64,000 nucleotides of DNA from Propionivibrio soli. GTDB lineage: Bacteria; Pseudomonadota; Gammaproteobacteria; Burkholderiales; Rhodocyclaceae. Both the position numbers and the translations under genes were made by a program. The stretch covers positions 62,001-126,000 of the forward strand of contig NZ_JANZKY010000008.1 of NCBI RefSeq assembly GCF_025770765.1, written 5' to 3'. Below are positions 1-9,971 of the stretch, in pieces. Position 1 is the stretch's first letter. Each line of letters begins with the position of its first letter. The notes beneath the pieces were generated by a model. The model saw only the letters and a program-made list of their open reading frames with translations, made no database searches and was not told the DNA's origin.

Positions 1-40
1 ACCCAACGCGCCGACCGGCGCCTTCAAGGGAGTTATCACA

Positions 41-598
41 ATGGCACTCACGATTCCGCCCATTTGCGATTTCGGCTGGAAAGCCCCGGACTTCGACCTA
101 CCTGACACCCAAGGCAAGCGTCATACGCGTGACATCCTTCTTGGGCCGAAAGGGTTGCTGGTCATGTTCATCTGCAACCACTGCCCGTATGTCAAAGCCG
201 TGATTGACCGGATTTGCCGCGACGCGCGCGAGTTGCAGGCGCTGGGCATTGGCGTCGCGGCAATCATGAGCAACGACCCGGCCGATTATCCGGAAGACTC
301 CCCGGCCAACATGAAGTTGCTCGCCGAAAAGCTCAACTTCCCTTTCCCCTACCTGCTCGACGAGACGCAGGCGATTGCCAAGGCTTACGGCGCTGTGTGC
401 ACGCCGGATTTCTTCGGCTTCAATCGCGACCTGGAATTGCAGTACCGAGGCCGGCTCGATGCGAGCGGCCGGGCACCGGCCGCACCTGATGCCCGGCGCG
501 AGCTCCTGGAAGCGATGCGGCTCGTCGCGGCGACGGACCACGGCCCTGCGGAACAAACGTCGAGCATGGGCTGCTCGATCAAGTGGCGAGCCGCCTAA
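41..598 (+). CDS. thioredoxin-family (peroxiredoxin-like) protein
   Basis: Predicted cytoplasmic thiol-disulfide protein of 185 residues. It has a single thioredoxin fold of the AhpC/TSA-like (PRX_like1) type. A CxxC redox pair (Cys45-Asn-His-Cys48) follows the beta strand LLVMFI, and a conserved-looking SMGCSIKW tail carries a third cysteine. There is no signal peptide. The ATG is preceded by GGGAG at a usual distance. The gene converges on the SulP gene with about 50 bp between the stops. Family members are usually stand-alone genes of unknown substrate, so the partner cannot be named. I am confident of the fold but not of a specific role. Confidence 0.88.
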   Translation: MALTIPPICDFGWKAPDFDLPDTQGKRHTRDILLGPKGLLVMFICNHCPYVKAVIDRICRDARELQALGIGVAAIMSNDPADYPEDSPANMKLLAEKLNFPFPYLLDETQAIAKAYGAVCTPDFFGFNRDLELQYRGRLDASGRAPAAPDARRELLEAMRLVAATDHGPAEQTSSMGCSIKWRAA

Positions 599-647
599 CC
601 ACATCGTGGCACTGAGCGGAGCCTAGCCCGGGAAATAGCGGCAAGGC

Positions 648-2861
648 TCAGTGGTCCTGCAGCAATGTCAGTTCGTCGTTCGTATGCCGAAGCCGAATGG
701 CCAGCATGCGAGCCAGCTTGGTTACCAACACAAAAGCAATTCGCTTGTGTCCCTCGGCCAACTCGTCGAACTTCTCGGGCGTAAGTACATACATGTCGCA
801 ATCGCGGACGGCAATCGCGTCGTTGCTGCGCGGACGATGATCGAGAAAACCGAGCCCGCCCACGAAATCGCCACGCCCATACGTGGCGATATGTTTCGGA
901 CTGCCACCGCGCCCTACGCACCCCATGACTTTCACTTCGCCCTTCCTGATCAGGAACAAGCTATTGCTGGGATCGCCGCGGGAAAAGATCGTTTCGCCGG
1001 CTTTCCAGGATTGTTTATCCACGCAGGCCTCGAGATCGACAAGCGTGTCCGGTTTGGCTCCCTTGAACAACTCGATCTCGCCCAATTCGAGTGGCGGAAG
1101 GTCGGCATCCTGGGCGCGAGGGATATCTCCAAGCAACCGTTCCTCGACCCACTCGATCGCCGCTTCCAACGTGGGCAGATAGTAGACCGACCTGTCGTCG
1201 GACTTGAGTCCGGCGAGTTCAAGGAATTCGCGCAGGTCGCGTCCGTTGGGCAAACGCTCGCGGACGTTGCACAGCAGCAAGGGAACCTGGCGCTCGGCAA
1301 GAACGTCGCGCGCAAGGCACAAGGCATGTACCGCGGTAAGGTCGGCGGATTGCACACGCAGCAGATCAAGGATCAGGTAACGCGTCGTCGACAGTTCCGG
1401 CTCGAGCGTACGATAAAGTTGTTGCGCCGTTCCGAAGAACAGACTGCCTTGTAGTTCGAAAATGACGGCCGTATGCCCCCGCGCTTCAAGAATGCGCATT
1501 TCGTTTTCCGGGCGATACCACGTCGACGACCGTTCTCCGACAAAGCTCTTGCGGCGCAATACCGTCCCCCCGACCTGTTCGCGCAGGAAGAGCATGATCG
1601 CCAGCACGACGCCGGCCGCCGAAGCCGCCATTAGTCCGACGGTGAGTGCAACCCCGACAACGGCGAGAACGACGGAAAAATCGACGACGGTTGAACGCGA
1701 CTCCAGGAAACGTAGCGGGTCGGTATCGATCATCCGTATGCCGACGACAATGAGTACGCCACTCAATGTCGCGATGGGAATCCAAGCAACGAACAGCCCA
1801 AGCAGAAGGGCGGCAAGCACGCACAGCACACCTTCGACCATGCCCGATATGCGCGTCTGCGCGCCGCTCGTGAGGTTCACCATGCTCGCCGCCATCGTGC
1901 CGGCTCCCGGCATACCGCCGATCGCCGACGACGCAATATTGGCCACGCCTTGAGCAACGACTTCCCGGTCGGAGTCGTGCTGCGTACGGGTCATTTGGTC
2001 GAGAACGACACAGGTTTTCAACGTATCGATGGAAAGCAAAGCGGCCAGGGTCAATGCGCTACCGACCAGCGCACCAATTTGTGCAATCCGCAGTTCGCCA
2101 ATCTCGTTCCAGCGATCGGTAATCAACGCCATGTAGCCTTTCCCTGTCGTCCCGAGGGGACCGATCACGAGGGGATTGCCTTCCAACTGCAGCAACGAGG
2201 GGTCGGTAAACGCAATCACCACATAAGTTAGCAAGCCGGCGGCAATGCCCGCGATCGTCGCCGGTATACGAGTCACGGCGCGGCTGGAAGCGAATGTGGC
2301 GGCAACCGTCACGGCGCCGATGACAAGGCCGCGCCAATCCCAGTGCTGCGGAGTGGTCAAGGTGTGAAACCACCCGGTTCCGGCCGGAGCCCCGGCAAAT
2401 CTGGGAATCTGGCTGCCGATGATGATGAGGCCAACGCCGCTCATGTAGCCGCTGACCACCGGGTAGGGTACGTACTTGATCAAACGCCCGATGCCAAGGA
2501 AACCGATGAGCACCTGAACTATGCCAGTCAGGATTCCGAGAACCGTCATCATGAGCACAATGCTCGGTGGAGAAACCCCTTCGTGGGCAAGCTCGATGGC
2601 AAACGCCGTTAGTACGGCGGCGGCCGGCGCGCATGGCGCGGTGATCAGGCGGTCGGTTCCGCCGAGGGTCGGTGCGATCAGTCCGAGCGCCATTGCTCCC
2701 AACGCACCCGCCAGCGCTCCGAAAGGCGCATAGTCCGGGCCGACTGCGCCATAAACCGTAACCCCAAAGGCGACCGACGCCGGCAGAGCAACCAACATGG
2801 CGGCAAAGCCGCCCCAAACGTCGCCCGAATGGCGCACCCAGGCTCCAGAAAGCTCCCGCAT
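648..2861 (-). CDS. SulP-family anion transporter with STAS and cyclic-nucleotide-binding domains
   Basis: Inner-membrane SulP permease of 737 residues. The N-terminal ~400 residues hold about a dozen hydrophobic segments, starting with GFAAMLVALPASVAFG, and carry the substrate path (sulfate, bicarbonate or another anion). A cytoplasmic STAS domain follows at roughly 450-540. A Crp/cNMP-binding-like beta-roll at about 595-730 ends the protein (IFSRGDPSNSLFLIRKGEVKV). The frame is open 78 codons further upstream, but those residues are not SulP-like. The ATG at 2861 sits 4 nt after GGAGG and leads straight into the first membrane segment, so I use it. The two C-terminal sensory modules suggest regulation by a nucleotide or by membrane signals; the ligand is unknown. 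Confidence 0.9.
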   Translation of the reverse strand: MRELSGAWVRHSGDVWGGFAAMLVALPASVAFGVTVYGAVGPDYAPFGALAGALGAMALGLIAPTLGGTDRLITAPCAPAAAVLTAFAIELAHEGVSPPSIVLMMTVLGILTGIVQVLIGFLGIGRLIKYVPYPVVSGYMSGVGLIIIGSQIPRFAGAPAGTGWFHTLTTPQHWDWRGLVIGAVTVAATFASSRAVTRIPATIAGIAAGLLTYVVIAFTDPSLLQLEGNPLVIGPLGTTGKGYMALITDRWNEIGELRIAQIGALVGSALTLAALLSIDTLKTCVVLDQMTRTQHDSDREVVAQGVANIASSAIGGMPGAGTMAASMVNLTSGAQTRISGMVEGVLCVLAALLLGLFVAWIPIATLSGVLIVVGIRMIDTDPLRFLESRSTVVDFSVVLAVVGVALTVGLMAASAAGVVLAIMLFLREQVGGTVLRRKSFVGERSSTWYRPENEMRILEARGHTAVIFELQGSLFFGTAQQLYRTLEPELSTTRYLILDLLRVQSADLTAVHALCLARDVLAERQVPLLLCNVRERLPNGRDLREFLELAGLKSDDRSVYYLPTLEAAIEWVEERLLGDIPRAQDADLPPLELGEIELFKGAKPDTLVDLEACVDKQSWKAGETIFSRGDPSNSLFLIRKGEVKVMGCVGRGGSPKHIATYGRGDFVGGLGFLDHRPRSNDAIAVRDCDMYVLTPEKFDELAEGHKRIAFVLVTKLARMLAIRLRHTNDELTLLQDH

Positions 2862-3324
2862 CGCCCCTCCCGAAGAACGCGAACTTTTTCCAGTAACCGA
2901 CGCTCTGACTATACACCGCGTCCGTGATGCCCGTATTGTCACTTGCTGCTTGCTACCAAAAGCTAACGTTAGGAATACGGGCGCAATTCGTGAATTGGGA
3001 CACCTTGATCTCCGTGCCGTGGCGCCATCTTGTTCCCAGGGAGCGGAAAGCCCGGTTGACCATCTTCGCAATGGATGAGAAGCGCAGGTCGCCACAGGGG
3101 TGCTGTCCCGGATTCCCCATGACGCTGGCGACTGTCATTTCGTGCATGACAGCGAAAGAATGCACCGCCGTCGCACTGCCTCGCAGGGACGTGGGTTTCA
3201 CGGCCCGGCGCATACTTGGCGGGCCCATCAACTTGTGTAATGCTAGTGCTGTACCGACCCGCAGACGTTATTCCGGGCGGGCAGTACAATCGCGCCCGTA
3301 TCAAATTTCTGGAGTATCCGCCTG
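2862..3324. other. divergent intergenic region between SulP gene and glgP
   Basis: These 463 bases hold no convincing gene; the short open frames here have no recognisable product. Transcription should leave in both directions. Facing glgP there is TTGGCG, 16 nt, then TAATGC (3216-3243), and a second TACAAT at 3285-3290. Facing the SulP gene there is a TATAGT hexamer (complement of 2908-2913) without a clear -35. I see no strong inverted repeat. Confidence 0.5.
3216..3243 (+). promoter_or_regulatory. candidate sigma-70 promoter for the glgP operon
   Basis: TTGGCG at 3216-3221 and TAATGC at 3238-3243 are separated by 16 nt, about 80 nt before the glgP start. The -35 matches TTGACA at four positions and the -10 matches TATAAT at four. 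It is a sequence-only candidate. Confidence 0.3.
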
Positions 3325-5784
3325 ATGTCTGACCCCACAATAACCAAGGTCGACGGCACTGCATTCCATGCCGAAATCGATAGCAAACTCCTCGACGAAG
3401 TCGCCGCCGAGCCGATCACGGCAAACACCAAGGAGCTTTACAAGGCGCTTGCCCTCGTAGCACGTGAGCATCTGGCCAGGCGCTGGGTACAGACGCAGGT
3501 CGATGACCGCAAGAAAAAAGCCCGGCGCATCTACTACATGTCGATGGAATTCCTGGTCGGCCGCGCACTGAACAATGCGCTCTCCGCCCTCGGCCTGCGC
3601 GACAAAGCGGACGCTGCTTTCACGACTGCCGGCGGTCCGTCGCTCACCGACGTTATCGAATGCGAGCCCGATGCCGCCTTGGGGAACGGCGGTCTTGGCC
3701 GCCTCGCCGCCTGCTTCCTCGATTCGATGGCCACGCTCGAACTGCCCTCTTGGGGCTACGGCATGCGCTATGAATATGGCATGTTTGCACAGTCCATCGT
3801 CAATGGCGCCCAGGTCGAACACCCCGACTCCTGGCTCGTCGACGGCACGCCGTGGGAGTTTCCGCGCCCGGGCACCAGTTTCACCGTCCGCTTTGGCGGC
3901 ACGGCCGAGCACCACGGTGAGTGGGCGGAATGGAACGCCGCCGAGGCGGTGGAAGCGCGCGCCTACGACTACGTGATCCCGGGTCACGGCACCGACCGCG
4001 TCAGCACGCTGCGTCTTTGGAAAGCCGGTGCCCCGGCGCAGATTGACCTGAACGCGTTCAACTCCGGTGACTACGCGCGCGCCGCCGAATTCAAGAACCG
4101 GTTCGAGAACATCTCCTGGGTGCTATACCCCAACGACAGCACGCCGGCGGGTCGCGAACTGCGCCTGCGCCAGGAGTATTTCTTCGTCGCCGCGTCACTA
4201 CAGGACATTCTCTTCCATCATCTGGAAGAACACGGCCACCTGAAGAATCTCGCCGACCAGATCGCGATCCACCTCAACGATACGCACCCTGCAATCGCCG
4301 TGGCGGAATTGATGCGCCTCCTTTGCGATGACTACGGAATGCCGTGGAACGACGCCTGGTCGCAATGCAAGCGCATCTTTTCCTACACCAACCACACGCT
4401 GATGCCTGAAGCGCTGGAAACCTGGTCGGTAGGACTGATGCATTACCTGCTGCCACGGCACATGCGGATCATCTTCCGCATCAACCAGGAGTTCCTCAAC
4501 GAAGTACAGCAGCGCTTCCCCGGAGACATCGATCTCGTTCGGCGCGTTTCGCTGATCGATGACGGAGACGGCCGCGAGGACAACAAGCGGGTGCGCATGG
4601 CCCACCTCAGCATCGTCGGCAGTCACCGCGTCAACGGGGTATCGCAGTTGCATTCGGACCTGATGGTGAAGACGATTTTCGCGGACTTCGCCAAGCTCTA
4701 TCCGGAACGCTTCCACAACAAGACCAACGGTGTCACGCCTCGACGTTGGATCGCACAAGCGAACCGCGGTCTGGCGGCGTTGCTCGACAACCGCCTGGGT
4801 GCTGAGTGGCAGCTCGATCTCGAGCGGCTGCAGTATTTGCGTTCGGCGGCTGACGACAAGGAGTTTCGTGACGCTTTTGCCTCGGTCAAACACGAAAACA
4901 AGGCGCGACTGGCCGAATACGTCAAGCGTGAGACCGGCATCGTGCTCGATCCAAGCAGCCTGTTCGACGTGCAGGTAAAGCGCATTCACGAGTACAAGCG
5001 GCAGTTGCTGAACGTGCTGCACGTCATCACCCGCTACAACGCGATCATCCACGGGCAGGACGAGGGGTTGGCGCCGCGCTCTGTGATCTTCGCCGGCAAG
5101 GCAGCCTCCTCGTACTACATGGCCAAGCAGGTGATCCGTCTGATCCATGACGTCGCCAACGTCGTCAATAACGATCCGCGAACCAAAGACAAGCTGCGCG
5201 TTGTATTCATCCCCAATTACGGCGTTTCGGTCGCCGAACTCATCATGCCGGCCGCGAATCTTTCGGAGCAGATTTCGACGGCGGGAACGGAAGCCTCGGG
5301 AACCGGCAACATGAAGCTGTCGATGAACGGGGCGCTGACGATCGGGACCGAAGACGGCGCCAACATCGAGATCCGCGACAACGTCGGAGCCGAGAACATT
5401 TTCATCTTCGGCAACACGACGCCCCAAGTGGAGGCCCTGCGCGCCTCCGGGTACGACCCGCGTTCCATCTATCTCAACAATCCGGCGCTCAACGAGGTAC
5501 TGAACAAGATCGATGGCGGCTTCTTCTCCCCGAACGACCGCAAACGTTATCACGACGTATTCAATGCCCTCGTGAACTATGGGGATCATTATTTGCTACT
5601 GGCCGATTACGCGGATTACATTGCGACACAGCGACGCGTGGATCAACTCTACGCGGCGCCGGACGAGTGGCACCGGAAGGCAATTCTTAACGTCGCCGGC
5701 ATGGGATCGTTCTCGTCCGACCGAACGATCCGCGACTATGCCGTCGACACCTGGAACATGGGGTCATTACTCAAAAAGGTCTGA
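3325..5784 (+). CDS. glgP: glycogen/starch phosphorylase
   Basis: Releases glucose-1-phosphate from the non-reducing ends of glycogen using orthophosphate and pyridoxal phosphate. The protein has 819 residues, the usual length. It carries the family blocks ALGNGGLGRLAACFLDS, RFHNKTNGVTPRRW and, near the C-terminus, the PLP site EASGTGNMKLSMNGA, whose lysine should bind the cofactor. It is the first gene of glgP-glgB-glgX-malQ, and its TGA ends one base before the glgB ATG. The product glucose-1-phosphate can be handled by Pgm, encoded about 11 kb away on the other strand. The identification is firm. Confidence 0.97.
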   Translation: MSDPTITKVDGTAFHAEIDSKLLDEVAAEPITANTKELYKALALVAREHLARRWVQTQVDDRKKKARRIYYMSMEFLVGRALNNALSALGLRDKADAAFTTAGGPSLTDVIECEPDAALGNGGLGRLAACFLDSMATLELPSWGYGMRYEYGMFAQSIVNGAQVEHPDSWLVDGTPWEFPRPGTSFTVRFGGTAEHHGEWAEWNAAEAVEARAYDYVIPGHGTDRVSTLRLWKAGAPAQIDLNAFNSGDYARAAEFKNRFENISWVLYPNDSTPAGRELRLRQEYFFVAASLQDILFHHLEEHGHLKNLADQIAIHLNDTHPAIAVAELMRLLCDDYGMPWNDAWSQCKRIFSYTNHTLMPEALETWSVGLMHYLLPRHMRIIFRINQEFLNEVQQRFPGDIDLVRRVSLIDDGDGREDNKRVRMAHLSIVGSHRVNGVSQLHSDLMVKTIFADFAKLYPERFHNKTNGVTPRRWIAQANRGLAALLDNRLGAEWQLDLERLQYLRSAADDKEFRDAFASVKHENKARLAEYVKRETGIVLDPSSLFDVQVKRIHEYKRQLLNVLHVITRYNAIIHGQDEGLAPRSVIFAGKAASSYYMAKQVIRLIHDVANVVNNDPRTKDKLRVVFIPNYGVSVAELIMPAANLSEQISTAGTEASGTGNMKLSMNGALTIGTEDGANIEIRDNVGAENIFIFGNTTPQVEALRASGYDPRSIYLNNPALNEVLNKIDGGFFSPNDRKRYHDVFNALVNYGDHYLLLADYADYIATQRRVDQLYAAPDEWHRKAILNVAGMGSFSSDRTIRDYAVDTWNMGSLLKKV

Positions 5785-5785
5785 C

Positions 5786-7975
5786 ATGCTCAGCAAATCC
5801 GAAGTCATCGCACTTTGCCGCGCCGAACACGGGGATCCGTTCTCCGTACTCGGGATGCATCTCGATACCAAAGGACGGCTTTGGGTTCGCACACTCCAAA
5901 CCGGAGCCCGCTCGGTTTCGGTCATTGACGCAGAAACCGGGCAACCGGTTTTGGAACTCCAGCAGCGCAAGATCGATGTGCTGGGAGAGTTTTCAGGATT
6001 TTTCGAAGGCTCGCTCCTCGGGCGCGAAAAGCCGTTCAACTACCGTCTGCGTGTCGTTTGGCCAGGCGGCGTTCAAGAGATGGAGGACCCGTACCGGTTC
6101 TCAACCGTGCTCGGGGAACTTGACGTCTGGTTGCTCGCCGAAGGTTCGCACTTGCGGCCGTTCGAGCGCCTGGGCGCTCATGTGCGCGAAATCGACGGGG
6201 TGATGGGCACAGCATTTGCGGTGTGGGCGCCGGATGCGCAGCGGGTCAGTGTCGTCGGCGACTTCAACTCATGGGACGGCCGCCGACATCCGATGCGGCT
6301 ACGGCGCGAATGCGGCGTGTGGGAGATCTTTCTGCCGGGGGTCGAAGAAGGTGCTCGCTACAAATACGAAATCCGCGCCAACGGCCATGTTCTCCCGCTG
6401 AAGGCGGACCCGTACGGCTTCGCCGCCGAACTGAGGCCCTCGACGGCGTCGATCGTAACTCGCCTGCCGCAGGCCGCATCGAGAACGACGATCGCTGCGG
6501 GCAGCCGTTTCGACAAACCCATCGCCATCTACGAGGTGCATCTCGGTTCCTGGCGGCGCGCAGATGACGGGGGCTTCCCCGATTGGCAACGTATTTCCGA
6601 AACGTTGATTCCCTACGTCAGCGAACTCGGTTTTACGCATATCGAACTGTTGCCGATTTCGGAGCATCCCTTCGACGGTTCGTGGGGATACCAACCGCTC
6701 GGGCTGTACTCGCCGACCGCTCGCTTCGGCACGCCGCAGGGGTTCTGCAACTTCGTTGCCGCCTGCCACGCTGCCGGAATCGAGCTCATCATCGACTGGG
6801 TCCCAGCGCACTTCCCCTCGGATGAGCACGGCCTCGCCCGCTTCGACGGTCGGCCGCTTTACGAGCATGCCGACCCGCGCGAGGGAATGCACCAGGACTG
6901 GGGCACGCTGATCTACAACTTTGGGCGGCGGGAGGTCTTCAACTACCTCGTCGGCAATGCGCTCTTCTGGATCGAACACTACGGCATCGACGGGCTGCGC
7001 GTCGACGCAGTGGCCTCGATGCTGTACCGCGACTACAGCCGCGCCGAAGGCGAGTGGATCCCGAATATCTACGGCGGCCGCGAAAACCTCGAAGCAGTGC
7101 ACTTCCTGCGTCGCATGAACGAGGTGCTCGGCCAAGAGTGTCCAGGTACCGCGACGTATGCCGAAGAATCCACGGCCTGGCCCTCGGTAAGCCGTCCGCC
7201 GTCGATGGGTGGCCTCGGTTTCCATTACAAATGGAACATGGGCTGGATGCATGACGTGCTCGACTACATGACCCACGACCCGGTGCACCGCCGGTATCAC
7301 CACAACCAGTTGACCTTCGGCCTGCTCTACGCCTTTACCGAAAACTTCGTGCTTCCGCTCTCGCACGACGAAGTCGTCCACGGCAAGGGATCGCTACTGA
7401 GCAAGATGTCGGGCGATTACTGGCAGAAATTCGCCAACCTGCGCACGCTCTACGGGTTCATGTGGGCACATCCCGGGAAGAAATTGCTGTTCATGGGGGG
7501 CGAGTTCGGCCAATGGAACGAGTGGAATGACGCCGGCTCGCTCGACTGGAGTCTGCGTGACTTCCCGCAGCACGAAGGCGTACGTAACCTGATCCGGGAC
7601 CTCAACAAGTTCTACCGCCAGACGCCGGCTCTGTATGAGATCGATTTCGAACCGGCCGGCTTCGAGTGGATTTCCGCCAACGACTCGGACAACTCGGTCA
7701 TCGCCTTCCTGCGCCACGGCAAGGACCGGTCGCGCGCCGTCGTATGCGTCTGCAACTTCACCCCGGTGGTACGACACGGCTATCGGATCGGCGTCCCGGG
7801 ACCGGGTGCGTATCGCGAGCGTATCAATACAGACTCCGAATATTATGGGGGCAGCAACGTCGGCAACGCCTTCGGCTATGTGGCCGCCGAACAAATCCCC
7901 GCACATGGCCGCGAATGGTCGGTTTCGCTGACGCTGCCGCCACTCGCTGCCCTGTACTTTGAATGGGAACACTGA
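5786..7975 (+). CDS. glgB: 1,4-alpha-glucan branching enzyme
   Basis: Makes alpha-1,6 branches in glycogen. The 729 residues run as an N-terminal branching-enzyme domain, a CBM48 module, a GH13 barrel and an all-beta C-terminal domain. Visible GH13 signatures are DWVPAHFP, GLRVDAVASM (nucleophile Asp, about residue 405), EEST (general acid Glu) and LPLSHDEV. The frame is open into the glgP gene, but the ATG at 5786, one base after the glgP stop, gives the normal N-terminus (MLSKSEVIALCRAEHGDPF). Its 3' end overlaps glgX by 17 bp, which suggests translational coupling. Confidence 0.97.
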   Translation: MLSKSEVIALCRAEHGDPFSVLGMHLDTKGRLWVRTLQTGARSVSVIDAETGQPVLELQQRKIDVLGEFSGFFEGSLLGREKPFNYRLRVVWPGGVQEMEDPYRFSTVLGELDVWLLAEGSHLRPFERLGAHVREIDGVMGTAFAVWAPDAQRVSVVGDFNSWDGRRHPMRLRRECGVWEIFLPGVEEGARYKYEIRANGHVLPLKADPYGFAAELRPSTASIVTRLPQAASRTTIAAGSRFDKPIAIYEVHLGSWRRADDGGFPDWQRISETLIPYVSELGFTHIELLPISEHPFDGSWGYQPLGLYSPTARFGTPQGFCNFVAACHAAGIELIIDWVPAHFPSDEHGLARFDGRPLYEHADPREGMHQDWGTLIYNFGRREVFNYLVGNALFWIEHYGIDGLRVDAVASMLYRDYSRAEGEWIPNIYGGRENLEAVHFLRRMNEVLGQECPGTATYAEESTAWPSVSRPPSMGGLGFHYKWNMGWMHDVLDYMTHDPVHRRYHHNQLTFGLLYAFTENFVLPLSHDEVVHGKGSLLSKMSGDYWQKFANLRTLYGFMWAHPGKKLLFMGGEFGQWNEWNDAGSLDWSLRDFPQHEGVRNLIRDLNKFYRQTPALYEIDFEPAGFEWISANDSDNSVIAFLRHGKDRSRAVVCVCNFTPVVRHGYRIGVPGPGAYRERINTDSEYYGGSNVGNAFGYVAAEQIPAHGREWSVSLTLPPLAALYFEWEH

Positions 7976-9968
7976 ACTGAATAGCGATTACCGGTTGACC
8001 GAAGGGCGACCTTGGCCCCTCGGCGCCCACTGGGACGGTCACGGGGTCAATTTCGCGCTGTTCTCGGCGCACGCCGAGCGCGTGGTCCTTTGCCTCTTCG
8101 AAGGGAACGCCCGAGAGCCGAGCCTCACGGTACCGATGGCGAAGTGCACCGATCAGGTGTGGCACGGTTATGTGGAACACGCTGGCCCCGGCTTGCGCTA
8201 TGCCTACCGGGTTTTCGGTCCCGATGCCCCCGGCCACCGTTTCAATTCACACCGATGGCTCCTTGACCCGTACGCGCGCGAGATCGTAGGTACCTTTGCT
8301 TACGGTGGACAGCCGGAAGATTCAGTACTGACCGGACGTATCGCTGACAACGCGTTCGACTGGGACGGCGACGTAGCGCCGCAGACGGCGTTGGCCGATT
8401 CGGTTCTCTATGAAGTGCATGTGAAAGGTGCCACGCGTCTGCACCCGGGCGTCCCCGAAGCGCTGCGCGGAACATACGCGGGCCTCGCTTGTCCAGCCAT
8501 GCTCGCCCATCTCAAACGATTGGGCGTCACCGCCGTAAACCTGCTCCCCGTGCACCACTTCCTCGACGAGGAGCGCCTCGTCCGCAGCAGCCGGACAAAC
8601 TACTGGGGATACAACTCGCTGGGTTTCTTCGCCCCGGAACCGCGCTATGCCGCCCGGCAGGATGGCGAATCGGCGATCACCGAATTTCGCCGCATGGTGC
8701 GCACGCTTCATTCAGAAGGCATAGAGGTAATTCTCGACGTGGTATTCAACCACACGGCGGAGACGGACGAAGAGGGCCCAACGATCTCGTTCCGGGGCAT
8801 CGACAACGCCAGTTATTACCGGCTGTTGCCCGGCAAGCCTCACCTTTACGAGAACTTCAGCGGCTGCGGCAACACCCTCAACCTCGCACACCCGCGCGTT
8901 CTGCAACTCGTGATGGATTCGCTTCGCTATTGGGTTGAAGAAATGCACGTGGATGGGTTCCGCTTCGATCTCGCTGCCGCGCTCACGCGCGACAGCGCCT
9001 TCCTCGCCGCGGTCACGCAAGATCCGGTACTGTCCAGGGTCAAGCTGATCGCCGAACCCTGGGATCTCGGCCCTGACGGTTATCGTCTTGGGCGGTTCCC
9101 GCCAGGGTGGGGCGAGTGGAACGACCGCTTCCGTGACGATATCCGCGCCTTCTGGCTCACCAACGAGGTCGGCATCGGGCGGCTCGCACATAGTCTTGCC
9201 GGATCGAGCGAGATTTTTCGGCGTGACGGCCGAGCGCCCCAGGCGAGCGTCAATTTCATCACCGCACACGATGGCTTCACGTTGCGGGACCTCGTCAGTT
9301 ACCAGCGCAAGCACAACGAACTGAACGGTGAAAACAACCGCGACGGACACGGCCACAACCTGTCGTGGAACTGCGGTGAAGAAGGCGAGAGTGCCAATCC
9401 GCTTGTTCTCGAGCGCCGGCGCCGCCTGCAGCGGGCTTTGCTGGCCACCTTGTTCCTGTCGCAAGGCATACCGATGTTGCAGGCGGGCGACGAGTTGGGC
9501 CGCACGCAACTCGGTAACAACAACGCCTATTGCCAGGACAACAGCCTGACATGGACCGACTGGGAACACTCCGATGCCGCGCTAGTCAGCTACACGGCAC
9601 AGCTGATCGCGCTGCGCCGGCGGTTTCCCCAGCTGAGGCGATCGGTGTGGCTGACTGGTCAAGCCGACAGTTCGGGGCAGCGTGACGTTGTCTGGTGGCA
9701 CCCGGAAGGACATGAGATGGATGCTGACGATTGGCGTTCTGCGCCGCGTGGCGCCCTAGGCTTTGTGCTGGCGCCTTCGGAGAATCACCGTGGTGAAACG
9801 CTCTTCGTGCTGATGAACCGCGATGCCGAACCGCTGACGGTCAAGCTTCCTCCGGGAGTGTGGCAACGGGTTTGCGACAGCGCCGCGGCCAATCCCTTCG
9901 CACCGATGCCGGAACAAGGCGAATATCTGGCGGCAGGCCGCAGCGTAACGATACTTTCACAGGACTAG
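7959..9968 (+). CDS. glgX: glycogen debranching enzyme (isoamylase type)
   Basis: Hydrolyses alpha-1,6 linkages in phosphorylase-trimmed glycogen. About 669 residues, similar to enterobacterial GlgX. An N-terminal CBM48-like domain is followed by a GH13 barrel with DVVFNHTAE, GFRFDLAAAL (nucleophile Asp), IAEPWD (acid Glu) and FITAHDGF. The only start that gives the full N-terminus is TTG at 7959, inside the last 17 bp of glgB. A second TTG at 7995 would still keep YRL/TEGRPWPLG nearly intact. There is no clear Shine-Dalgarno at either, so the start is uncertain while the product is not. The malQ ATG lies 3 bp after its stop. Confidence 0.93.
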   Translation: MNGNTELNSDYRLTEGRPWPLGAHWDGHGVNFALFSAHAERVVLCLFEGNAREPSLTVPMAKCTDQVWHGYVEHAGPGLRYAYRVFGPDAPGHRFNSHRWLLDPYAREIVGTFAYGGQPEDSVLTGRIADNAFDWDGDVAPQTALADSVLYEVHVKGATRLHPGVPEALRGTYAGLACPAMLAHLKRLGVTAVNLLPVHHFLDEERLVRSSRTNYWGYNSLGFFAPEPRYAARQDGESAITEFRRMVRTLHSEGIEVILDVVFNHTAETDEEGPTISFRGIDNASYYRLLPGKPHLYENFSGCGNTLNLAHPRVLQLVMDSLRYWVEEMHVDGFRFDLAAALTRDSAFLAAVTQDPVLSRVKLIAEPWDLGPDGYRLGRFPPGWGEWNDRFRDDIRAFWLTNEVGIGRLAHSLAGSSEIFRRDGRAPQASVNFITAHDGFTLRDLVSYQRKHNELNGENNRDGHGHNLSWNCGEEGESANPLVLERRRRLQRALLATLFLSQGIPMLQAGDELGRTQLGNNNAYCQDNSLTWTDWEHSDAALVSYTAQLIALRRRFPQLRRSVWLTGQADSSGQRDVVWWHPEGHEMDADDWRSAPRGALGFVLAPSENHRGETLFVLMNRDAEPLTVKLPPGVWQRVCDSAAANPFAPMPEQGEYLAAGRSVTILSQD

Positions 9969-9971
9969 ACA

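Noticed and set aside
2862-3095. 78-residue N-terminal extension of the SulP protein
   Set aside because: Arg/Ser-rich with no similarity to SulP; the ATG at 2861 has GGAGG at the right distance.
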